11,280 nt of DNA from contig JAEZRL010000451.1 of assembly GCA_023440945.1 (NCBI GenBank), forward strand, positions 1-11,280. Reading direction: 5' to 3'. Both the position numbers and the translations under genes were made by a program. Shown here piece by piece: positions 1-6,050 of this stretch. How positions within the stretch are numbered: the first letter of the stretch is position 1; each line of letters starts with the position of its first letter. A model generated the notes under the pieces. It ran no database searches, had not been told where the DNA came from, and saw nothing but the letters and a program-made list of their open reading frames with translations. This stretch comes from Bacteroidota bacterium. GTDB lineage: Bacteria > Bacteroidota > Bacteroidia > Chitinophagales > Chitinophagaceae.

Positions 1-90
1 AAGGTACACGAATTGAATAAAGTAACTGAGAGCCTCGTTGCTAAACCTATGACAGATGCAGAGAAATATGAACAGTATTGGTTTTTATAA
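1..90 (+). CDS. C-terminal tail of an unidentified protein (5' end outside window)
   Basis: The first frame is open from the window edge to a TAA at 88-90 and encodes 29 residues ending in EKYEQYWFL. The tail is rich in charged residues and has no motif that I recognise, so the function is unknown. A strong rho-independent terminator starts about 58 bases after the stop, which supports this being a true gene end on the plus strand. The next gene converges on it from the other strand. Confidence 0.6.
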   Translation, partial: KVHELNKVTESLVAKPMTDAEKYEQYWFL

Positions 91-147
91 AATACTTATC
101 TCTGATTGATCTGGTAAATACTAATGATTTTGAAAATTTCAGTTTAA

Positions 148-185
148 GGATGATATCTTTTAAAAAGATATCATCCCTTTTTATT
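148..185 (+). terminator. Rho-independent terminator after the first gene
   Basis: The arms GGATGATATCTT (148-159) and AAGATATCATCC (165-176) are perfect complements around a tiny A/T loop. A run of T follows directly (177-181). There is no matching T-run for the minus strand, so it acts on plus-strand transcripts, that is, the gene ending at 90. Confidence 0.85.
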
Positions 186-240
186 CTCTATGTTTTTCTG
201 TACATGCGGCAAAAAAAATTTGCTCATGAAAGAACCGGAT

Positions 241-290
241 GTACAAGTGAGTGACACAACGAAGATTCCACGAAGTACTAAAGCTGGTAA
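241..290 (+). repeat. Dispersed intergenic repeat, copy 1
   Basis: The 24 bases at 241-264 are identical to 8199-8222. The alignment continues with 19 of 26 matches over the next 26 bases, giving 43/50 overall. The inner 20-base core, AAGTGAGTGACACAACGAAG (245-264), also occurs inverted at 10233-10252. This copy lies between the end of the first gene and the convergent deoxyhypusine-synthase-like gene. Its left edge overlaps an imperfect inverted repeat: TGTACATGCGG at 199-209 against CCGGATGTACA at 235-245, 10 of 11 paired. No coding potential is evident. Confidence 0.8.
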
Positions 291-307
291 CATAAAAATC
301 TTTCAAT

Positions 308-343
308 AAAAAAAGCCGTTCAATTTTTTTTGAACAGCTTTTT
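308..343 (-). terminator. Rho-independent terminator of the deoxyhypusine-synthase-like gene
   Basis: The arms GTTCAA (318-323) and TTGAAC (330-335) extend outward, past one C/A mismatch, into GC plus an A-run on the left and GC plus a T-run on the right. Read on the minus strand this is a stem followed by a T-run. It begins about 19 bases past the stop codon at 362-364. The A/T flanks on both sides could make it partly bidirectional. Confidence 0.8.
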
Positions 344-361
344 ACATAATAACTTTCTCTT

Positions 362-1336
362 TTACCAGCCTAAAATATAAGCGAAGATGAGCGGCGCAAC
401 AATGGTTGCATCACTTTCTACAATAAATTTTGGTGTGTGAATATCAAGTTTACCCCAGGTAATTTTTTCATTGGGAACAGCGCCGGAATAAGAACCATAC
501 GATGTGGTGCTGTCACTGATCTGGCAGAAATAACTCCAGAACGGAATTTCGTGCATTTCAAGATCCTGGTACATCATCGGTACAACACAAATAGGAAAAT
601 CTCCTGCGATGCCGCCGCCAATCTGGAAGAAACCAATTCCTTTTCCGCTGCAATTTTCCTGGTACCAGTTACTGAGGAAGATCATATATTCAATACCGCT
701 CTTCATAGTAGAAGGCTTCAACTCTCCTTTTATGCAATAGCTGGCGAAGATGTTCCCCATTGTACTGTCTTCCCAACCGGGAACGATGATCGGTAAATTT
801 TTTTCTGCAGCAGCAATCATCCAGCTATGCTCAACCGGAATTTCATAATGTTCTTTCATTACGCCGCTTAATAATAATTTATACATGTATTCATGCGGAA
901 AATAGCGTTCGCCATTGTCTTCAGCTTCTTTCCATATCTTATGAATATGTTTTTGAATGCGGCGGAAAGCCTCTTCTTCCGGGATGCAGGTATCAGTAAC
1001 ACGATTATAACCATCTTCCAAAAGCTCCCATTCTTCTTTCGGACTAAGATCACGGTAATGAGGAACTCTTTTGTAAGAATTATGCGCAACAAGATTCATA
1101 ATATCTTCTTCAAGGTTGGCTCCTGTACAACTGATTATCTGCACTTTATCCTGGCGTATCATTTCTGCCAGTGAAATTCCTAACTCAGCAGTGCTCATAG
1201 CGCCGGCAAGCGACACAAGCATTTTACCATTTTCAAGCAAATGCTGTTCATAACCTTTTGCAGCATCAACCAAAGCAGCAGCATTGAAATGCCTGTAATG
1301 ATGCTGAATGAATTGAGAAACCGGTCCTTTATTCAT
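362..1336 (-). CDS. Deoxyhypusine synthase family protein (bacterial homologue)
   Basis: The 324-residue protein matches the deoxyhypusine synthase fold family, NAD-dependent enzymes that move an aminobutyl group from spermidine. Visible hallmarks are SLAGAMSTAELG near residue 44, SCTGANLEEDI near residue 70, IVPGWEDSTMGN in the middle, GGGIAGDF, and ITWGKLD near the end. Lys296 in WGK corresponds to the lysine that forms the enzyme intermediate in eukaryotic enzymes. The frame is open upstream to 1399, but I start at ATG 1334-1336: the extra 21 residues do not resemble the family, and a TAnnTTTG element lies just upstream of this ATG. Bacteria lack eIF5A, so the true acceptor is probably a small amine (a homospermidine-synthase-like or other polyamine reaction) rather than a protein. 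The family call is firm; the substrate is inference. Confidence 0.88.
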   Translation of the reverse strand: MNKGPVSQFIQHHYRHFNAAALVDAAKGYEQHLLENGKMLVSLAGAMSTAELGISLAEMIRQDKVQIISCTGANLEEDIMNLVAHNSYKRVPHYRDLSPKEEWELLEDGYNRVTDTCIPEEEAFRRIQKHIHKIWKEAEDNGERYFPHEYMYKLLLSGVMKEHYEIPVEHSWMIAAAEKNLPIIVPGWEDSTMGNIFASYCIKGELKPSTMKSGIEYMIFLSNWYQENCSGKGIGFFQIGGGIAGDFPICVVPMMYQDLEMHEIPFWSYFCQISDSTTSYGSYSGAVPNEKITWGKLDIHTPKFIVESDATIVAPLIFAYILGW

Positions 1337-1354
1337 GCGAAAAATTTTAGGGCA

Positions 1355-1362
1355 CAAAAGTA
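1355..1362 (-). promoter_or_regulatory. Probable -7 promoter element of the deoxyhypusine-synthase-like gene
   Basis: On the minus strand the sequence is TACTTTTG, a full match to the Bacteroidota TAnnTTTG element, 18 bases upstream of the ATG at 1336. It would give a short leader and argues against the longer start at 1399. No convincing -33 element is seen at the usual spacing. Confidence 0.5.
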
Positions 1363-1430
1363 GATTTTTTTGAAGGGTTAATAAAGAATGTAAAAGCAAA
1401 TGTTTTTTGAAGATATTCTGTGACGAACGG

Positions 1431-1462
1431 TTTGCAATTATTTTTATTTATTTAGATATTTG
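1431..1462 (+). promoter_or_regulatory. Probable promoter of sdpR-sdpI
   Basis: TTTG (1431-1434) is followed after 20 bases by GATATTTG (1455-1462), a 7 of 8 match to the Bacteroidota TAnnTTTG element at about the expected spacing. Transcription would start near 1468, leaving a leader of under 20 bases before the ATG at 1487. The -7 element lies inside the palindrome described as the operator. Confidence 0.5.
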
Positions 1463-1484
1463 TCTAAATATACAACCGTCTAAA
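1449..1484. promoter_or_regulatory. Palindromic operator, likely for the SdpR-like repressor
   Basis: The arms TATTTAGA (1449-1456) and TCTAAATA (1463-1470) are perfect complements around a 6-base centre. A further half-site GTCTAAA sits at 1478-1484, repeating 1462-1468. The palindrome covers the probable -7 element and lies 17 bases upstream of the repressor's start, which is what negative autoregulation by an ArsR-family dimer would look like. The sequence pattern is seen directly; the binding protein is inferred from position. Confidence 0.65.
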
Positions 1485-1486
1485 GA

Positions 1487-1750
1487 ATGAATATTTTATT
1501 TAAGGCTTTGAATGATCAAACAAGAAGAGATATACTGGAATTGTTGCGGGAGAAAGATCTGACGGCAGGTGAGATTGCTGATCAGTTCAATATTTCAAAG
1601 CCGAGTATTTCGCATCATCTTGATCTGCTGAAGCAGGCAGGGTTGGTTGAAGCAGTTAAGCAGGGACAATACATTTATTATTCTTTAAACACAACGGTTG
1701 TGGATGATATAATAAAATGGTTCATGAAATTCAAAACAAAAAAGAAATAA
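1487..1750 (+). CDS. sdpR: ArsR-family transcriptional repressor, SdpR-like
   Basis: This is an 87-residue single-domain winged helix-turn-helix protein. It opens with FKALNDQTRRDILELLREKDLT, the typical ArsR N-terminal helix. The recognition region LTAGEIADQFNISKPSISHHLDLLKQAGLV (residues 26-55) and the wing GQYIYYSLN follow. There is no cysteine cluster for metal sensing, which separates it from ArsR/SmtB metal sensors and fits SdpR-type autorepressors. It is about the length of Bacillus SdpR. An SdpI-like gene begins 17 bases after its stop, and a palindrome covers its promoter, so it probably represses its own two-gene operon. In Bacillus, SdpI sequesters SdpR at the membrane when toxin is present; whether that happens here is unknown, and no sdpABC toxin genes are in view. 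Confidence 0.88.
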   Translation: MNILFKALNDQTRRDILELLREKDLTAGEIADQFNISKPSISHHLDLLKQAGLVEAVKQGQYIYYSLNTTVVDDIIKWFMKFKTKKK

Positions 1751-1767
1751 CCATAAAACTATTTTGT

Positions 1768-2430
1768 ATGCCATTAAACAAAAATCTCTCTTTGCTTATT
1801 GTTGTGCTGATTGCACTTGCACCTTTGGTCTATCTTGCTGCTATATGGAGTTCTATTCCGGACATTGTACCTGTACATTTTGACAGCAATTTTAAACCTG
1901 ACCGGATGGACAGAAAAACTACACTTTGGCTGGGCAGCGGAATTTTATCCGGCGTTTCTATTTTGGTGTATTTGATTATGCTGAACATACGTAAAATTGA
2001 TCCCAAACAAAAAGGCCAACCTCCTTCTGCAAGTTTTAAAAGACTTGCTGTTGTTATCGTTGTTTTTATCGCCGCACTTAATATGATCATTATTTTAAGT
2101 TCAGTGAAGAATGAAGAATTAATGAAAAGGGTCATGTTTCCATTGCTCGGTTTTATGTTTGCTTTTATTGGTAATTATATGGCTAACCTGAAACCGAATT
2201 ATTTTGCGGGTATCCGTTTACCCTGGACTTTAAGCAGTGATTATAACTGGAAGAAAACGCATCATCTTGCAGGCAAACTTTGGTTCTTTGGTGGATTAAC
2301 CGCAGCCATTGTTTCACTGTTTACACCTTTTACTTTTGCCATGGTATTCACCTTATCGGTTGTTTTTATTATGGTGATCATCCCCTGTGTTTATTCTTAT
2401 TTGCTTTTCAGAAGAGAGGGAAGGGAGTGA
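1768..2430 (+). CDS. sdpI: SdpI-family membrane protein (DUF1648-type N-terminus)
   Basis: This 220-residue integral membrane protein starts MPLNKNLSLL. The first membrane helix is followed by an extracytoplasmic stretch PDIVPVHFDSNFKPDRMDRKT, the signature of the DUF1648 domain. About five more hydrophobic segments follow. The part around YMANLKPNYFAGIRLPWTLSSDYNWKKTHHLAGKLW (residues 132-167) matches the SdpI core: N-x-F-x-G-I-R-x-P-W-T and W-x-K-T-H. The frame is open back to 1717, overlapping sdpR, but that extension is polar and would precede the first helix, so I use ATG 1768. In Bacillus SdpI gives immunity to the SdpC toxin and also acts as a signalling receptor; many Bacteroidota carry such pairs without the toxin, so the role here is inferred only. 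Confidence 0.88.
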   Translation: MPLNKNLSLLIVVLIALAPLVYLAAIWSSIPDIVPVHFDSNFKPDRMDRKTTLWLGSGILSGVSILVYLIMLNIRKIDPKQKGQPPSASFKRLAVVIVVFIAALNMIIILSSVKNEELMKRVMFPLLGFMFAFIGNYMANLKPNYFAGIRLPWTLSSDYNWKKTHHLAGKLWFFGGLTAAIVSLFTPFTFAMVFTLSVVFIMVIIPCVYSYLLFRREGRE

Positions 2431-2448
2431 GAAGGACGATGATCACTT

Positions 2449-3332
2449 TTATTGCTCTTGGAAAAAATCCTCATCAATCTGCTTAATCTCGTATGTAGAT
2501 TTTATTTGAACACCTACGTTATATTGATGCATTAAGTCAACTAACTTGACTCCATCAATCAATATAATCTTATGATGTGCTTGCTTAGCTTTGTTTATTG
2601 CTCCGGAATCGAATTCAGATGTAGTAACAAAAACACCTTTATTAGTATCGCCACTCATTGCTCCAATAAAATTTCGTATATCTTTTTCTCTAACCTTATT
2701 CTCAGTAAATCTCTTTGCTTGAATATAAATACGATCAAGTCCAAGTTTATCTTCATTAATAATTCCATCAATACCTCCATCAGATGATTTAGATGTTTCA
2801 ACAAAGTCCCCATAACCCATCTTTTGCAAAAGAATCAGAACAACCTTTTCAAAATAATATGGATCAATATTCTTAAGTCTTTCAAGCAATTCCGATTTGG
2901 TGGCGCTTTCAACCTGCAGGAAGCCTTTATCTATTAAATCCTGAGGTGAATCAGTTTGTAAGTTTGCAATGGCATCGTTTGCCTTTACTTTTTGATCTTC
3001 AGAATTATAAAAAGTTAGAAAGCTTGATTTCTCAATCACTTCATCTAAAGAAACATTCGAAATATTTGAAATTCCCTTAGGTGTAATTTTCACATGTCCT
3101 CTCTCTGGAAAGGAAAGAAAACCTCCCTTTTTAAATAAGATTTTCCCCAGGCAATGCGGTTGAAAAGCAGGTTTTCTCCAGACTTTGTTTTTTGTTCTAA
3201 AAGTTGGGGATCCAAATGGGAATAATATTTTCTTGCTACAGTAGAGATCAATTCTCTTGTAGTAAATGTTTTACCGTCTTTAAGAACTTCTAATATAGGC
3301 TGAAATGTTTCGTGAAATTTAGGCAGTTCCAT
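2449..3332 (-). pseudogene. mrr: Mrr-type restriction endonuclease, split by a one-base frameshift
   Basis: Two reading frames together make one Mrr protein of about 294 residues, close to the usual length near 300. The N-terminal piece (3090-3332, 80 residues, MELPKFHETFQPILEVLKDG onward) is the Mrr_N winged-helix DNA-binding domain. The C-terminal piece (2449-3093) has the Mrr catalytic domain: FEKVVLILLQKMGY, SDGGIDG with Asp109, and YIQAKR with Gln125 and Lys127, the D...QxK nuclease core. Reading from the first frame into the second at the A-run opposite 3128-3132 gives SYLKKGGFLFPERGHVKITPKG, the expected family sequence. One lost A explains the break. The second frame could also restart at GTG 3091-3093, which overlaps the TGA. 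The protein cleaves methylated DNA in known relatives. Its stop lies 18 bases from that of sdpI, tail to tail. Confidence 0.85.
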
Positions 3333-3382
3333 ACTACAAATAAAAATAAATGGCAGGATTGAACAATCGTACGTTTAACCTG

Positions 3383-3454
3383 TGGTCTCGTCCAGAATCG
3401 AACTGGAATATCAAGTTCCGGAGACTTGCGTACTATCCATTGTACTACGAGACC
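3383..3454 (-). tRNA. tRNA-Arg(CCG)
   Basis: Read on the minus strand, acceptor arms GGTCTCG and CGAGACC pair over 7 bases. The D arm is GTAC/GTAC around a GG-containing loop. The anticodon arm is CAAGT/ACTTG with loop CTCCGGA, giving anticodon CCG (codon CGG, arginine). The T arm is TCCAG/CTGGA with loop TTCGATT. The discriminator base is A and no CCA is encoded. The variable loop is short (ATAT). All arms pair fully, so it should be functional. Confidence 0.95.
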
Positions 3455-3469
3455 AGTATTAATGCGCCA

Positions 3470-3477
3470 CAAAAGTA
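3470..3477 (-). promoter_or_regulatory. Probable -7 element for tRNA-Arg
   Basis: The minus strand reads TACTTTTG, a full match to TAnnTTTG, 15 bases upstream of the mature tRNA 5' end. A TTTG lies 23 bases further upstream (3501-3504), slightly more than the usual spacing, so the -33 part is uncertain. Confidence 0.5.
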
Positions 3478-3526
3478 ATAGTATTGAATTTTCTTTTGTG
3501 CAAATATTTGCAAGAAGGTTACTGCT

Positions 3527-3949
3527 TTATAATTTTAGATTATCATTTTCATCCAACTCCCAGAAAGGATTATAAGCAACTTCAAATACATAACCGTCAA
3601 GGTCTTTAAAATAGCCACTGTAACCGCCCCAAAAAACTTTCTGAGCAGGCTTTATAATCGTGGCACCCAAACTTTTTACTCTTTCCAATACTTCATCTAC
3701 TTCTTTTTCAGATTTTGTATTATATGCTAATGTTATTCCTGGAAATTGCGAAGGTTGATATTCTACAGTAACATCTTCTGCAAGCGCATGTCTTGGGTAT
3801 AAAGCCAGCGTAATTCCACCTAAAGGGAACAATGCCAGATCATCCATACTTTTATCCGATTTTTTCCAGCCAAGACCTTTTTCATAAAAATCAAGTGACT
3901 TTTTAAAATCATCAACGCCCAGTGTTATTAAATTAAGTTTCTGTCGCAT
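3527..3949 (-). CDS. VOC-fold protein (glyoxalase/bleomycin resistance/dioxygenase superfamily)
   Basis: This 140-residue protein has the paired beta-alpha-beta-beta-beta layout of the vicinal-oxygen-chelate superfamily. The first half runs from KLNLITLGVDDFKKSLDFYEKGLGW and the second from QFPGITLAYNTKSEKEVDEVLERVKSLGA. It ends with YSGYFKDLDGYVFEVAYNP, where Glu123 is in the usual metal-ligand position and DLDGY is a common family motif. A histidine ligand at the start of strand one is missing, as in many VOC members that are not glyoxalase I. The substrate cannot be told from sequence. It lies downstream of the M23 peptidase gene on the same strand, about 100 bases apart, with no clear terminator between them, so read-through is possible. 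Confidence 0.85.
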   Translation of the reverse strand: MRQKLNLITLGVDDFKKSLDFYEKGLGWKKSDKSMDDLALFPLGGITLALYPRHALAEDVTVEYQPSQFPGITLAYNTKSEKEVDEVLERVKSLGATIIKPAQKVFWGGYSGYFKDLDGYVFEVAYNPFWELDENDNLKL

Positions 3950-4050
3950 CGGGTCTATTTTAGATAAAGATGGTTACAATTTACTCGAATTGAATAAAAA
4001 TTTTTCTCACAGCTTACACAGAAATCTCGGAAGAAAGAACCTGTTTAGTC

Positions 4051-5754
4051 TTATCGTTTTACAAACTCAAAAGTTTTTTGTGTTTCGTTCCCTGCTACGT
4101 CCGTAACGGTTACAACAAGCTGATGTTTTCCATCGCTACAATGTTCGTCGAAATGATAGGTGAAGTAATCACCTTTCTTTGAAAACATCAGCCACTTTCC
4201 ATCGAGTTCCGCCCTGAAAGAAGCGATCGCATCCAGATTATCGGTACATTTTATTTTTATTGGATTTGAAATAAATACAGAGCCGTTGTTCCATCCTACA
4301 GGCACAATAAGCGGAGGAATATTATCAACCAGCAACTGCATCTTGCCCAAACGATTAAATCTTCCCTGCATCCAATCACCAGACCATGTTCCTTTTTGAA
4401 CAACTTTAGAAGTCCCGGTTGTTAATTGTATAACCGTTTTGTTTCTTAAAGCATCATTTGCAGGCAACGATGTTTTTACATCAACTGTATAAAAATCATG
4501 CACCGGAATTTCATAATTCGATAAAGATATAAGAGGGGAAGCTTCTGTTGAGCTTGTTGCATCCTGTTCACTCATTACAAAAGGCACTTCATCATAAAAT
4601 GCAAATCGGCTGAAACGCACTTTTGCATTCGCACTCTGTAAAAAATTTTCCCTGTCCGGATAAACAGATACGCTGTTTTGCGTGAACATATAATCTTTCT
4701 TTAAAGAAGGATCGTACTGAAGAGAAAACTCAACGGTGCTTGTATTGCCTGTAACATCTTCAACAACAATGCGCACATCATGCACGGCTTCATCATCCAA
4801 TGATAAAATACCTTTGCCCCCACCTTCAAAAATATTCAGTTTGTTACCAGGCAAAACAGATAAATGCTGAATATAAACCTTATCCTGCCTGTATTTCTTA
4901 TAATCAATACAAGCATTTATATAACGTGTATCATCATAACTAAAATCATTGATGGTAAATATATTGGCAAGTGTTCCATCCATCCATAATTCTGCATGAT
5001 AAATACCCAAAGTAAAAGGTGAATTAGAACTTTTATCTGTTGTTCGCATACCCAAACTGATAACAGGCGAACCAACTTTTACAACTTTACTTGCAGTTTT
5101 ATAATTACCCCCTGCACCACTGATTGGAATTGAATTAGGGCCAACCTGGTAAGTGCTGTAACGCCTGTCGTACCAATACAATCCATGAATAGCCGGCACA
5201 ATACGATCCGGAATTTCAAAACCAAATAATTGTGGATTAAGATTATTTTCTGTTACCGCATCTCTTACTTCAAAATGCAGATGCGGGCCACCGGAAGCAC
5301 CGGTGTTACCGCTATATGCAACAAACTGGCCTTTCTTAACCGGGAACATTCCTTCAGGGATTATAAGATCCTGTTCCCAACTTTCGGTTTCGTATTGTTT
5401 TGTTTTTATATAATCCGCCAAAGGTTTATAAAATGCATTCAAATGCGCATACACAGTTACATATCCTTTATCATAGATTATATAAAGCCCGTTACCATAT
5501 CCACCTTCTTCAATCTTTACGCGACTTACATAACCATCTGCCACAGCATAAACAGGCAGGTTTTCACGTGATTGCGTTCTTATATCCAAACCCATGTGAA
5601 AATGGTTGGGACGTAATTCGCCAAAACTTGCTGCAAGTTGAATGGGAATTCCTAACGGATTACGAAAATAATTTTGAGGATAATTAACCGGGGTTTGCGA
5701 AAATCCTGATGTCGCAATTACTACAACTAAAAATGCAAGTACACAAAGTTTCAT
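4051..5754 (-). CDS. Secreted M23 (LytM-type) metallopeptidase with C-terminal beta-rich region
   Basis: This 567-residue protein has a signal peptide (MKLCVLAFLVVVIATSGFSQ, probable cut near residue 20). The peptidase domain follows at about 30-170: HMGLD (His53, Asp57), YAHL (His104) and GPHLHFE (His158, His160). These match the zinc ligands and catalytic histidines of LytM-type endopeptidases, which cut peptidoglycan cross-bridges, so an active cell-wall hydrolase is likely. The remaining 390 residues look like beta-sandwich domains, including an Ig-like end (IKIKCTDNLDAIASFRAELDG, VTVTDVAGNETQKTFEF). The frame is open upstream to 5847, but a TAnnTTTG promoter element at 5853-5860 and the signal peptide favour ATG 5754 with a leader of about 90 bases. 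It would act in the periplasm or at the cell surface. It is divergent from ppk1. Confidence 0.88.
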   Translation of the reverse strand: MKLCVLAFLVVVIATSGFSQTPVNYPQNYFRNPLGIPIQLAASFGELRPNHFHMGLDIRTQSRENLPVYAVADGYVSRVKIEEGGYGNGLYIIYDKGYVTVYAHLNAFYKPLADYIKTKQYETESWEQDLIIPEGMFPVKKGQFVAYSGNTGASGGPHLHFEVRDAVTENNLNPQLFGFEIPDRIVPAIHGLYWYDRRYSTYQVGPNSIPISGAGGNYKTASKVVKVGSPVISLGMRTTDKSSNSPFTLGIYHAELWMDGTLANIFTINDFSYDDTRYINACIDYKKYRQDKVYIQHLSVLPGNKLNIFEGGGKGILSLDDEAVHDVRIVVEDVTGNTSTVEFSLQYDPSLKKDYMFTQNSVSVYPDRENFLQSANAKVRFSRFAFYDEVPFVMSEQDATSSTEASPLISLSNYEIPVHDFYTVDVKTSLPANDALRNKTVIQLTTGTSKVVQKGTWSGDWMQGRFNRLGKMQLLVDNIPPLIVPVGWNNGSVFISNPIKIKCTDNLDAIASFRAELDGKWLMFSKKGDYFTYHFDEHCSDGKHQLVVTVTDVAGNETQKTFEFVKR

Positions 5755-5852
5755 CTGAGAACCTTTAGCTTGTTTTTTAAGGCCAGATAGAAATTCGCAA
5801 CTTTCTTTTCCTCTGTGATAAGTCTTTATTCTGCTCAATTTCATCATGCGGC

Positions 5853-5860
5853 CAAAGATA
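5853..5860 (-). promoter_or_regulatory. Probable -7 element of the M23 peptidase gene
   Basis: The minus strand reads TATCTTTG, a full match to TAnnTTTG. Transcription would start near 5846, about 90 bases before the chosen ATG, so the longer reading frame starting at 5847 would have essentially no leader. No good -33 element is visible. Confidence 0.45.
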
Positions 5861-5992
5861 AAGGCTTATTAAGAGAGGCACCATCTTTAAGCAACTCCAC
5901 AATATAAAATCTTACTTAAAAAGTAAATTGACAATTAATCAAAAGACAAATTTTTTTGAGATCATAGTTGATTTTTATTACTGGCGTAAATG

Positions 5993-6025
5993 TTGAAAGT
6001 TAATTCTCAAAGGCTAAAAGCTTTG
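5993..6025 (+). promoter_or_regulatory. Possible promoter of ppk1
   Basis: TTG (5993-5995) is followed after 22 bases by AAGCTTTG (6018-6025), a 7 of 8 match to TAnnTTTG, 25 bases before the ATG at 6051. The spacing is a little long and the match imperfect, so this is the best candidate rather than a firm call. Confidence 0.3.
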
Positions 6026-6050
6026 CTATTTTTATAGTATTAATTAATGT

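Noticed and set aside
241..290. CRISPR-like array built from the repeat
   Set aside because: The copies are thousands of bases apart, in both orientations, with no regular spacers and no cas genes.
437..1174. Plus-strand open frames opposite the deoxyhypusine-synthase-like gene
   Set aside because: They lie antisense to a clearly recognised protein, have no family motifs and no promoter of their own.
2440..2500. Second copy of the tRNA-Arg 3' end marking an att site beyond mrr
   Set aside because: Only a 6-base match (TCTCGT) was found, which is expected by chance.
3120..3135. Programmed -1 ribosomal frameshift in mrr
   Set aside because: The run reads A-AAA-AGG in the first frame, which is not a standard slippery heptamer because the second codon would re-pair poorly, and no downstream stimulatory hairpin is obvious. 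It is kept only as a possibility within the frameshift finding.
5230..5687. Plus-strand open frames opposite the M23 peptidase gene
   Set aside because: They overlap the conserved peptidase domain on the other strand, have odd amino-acid composition and no recognisable domain.
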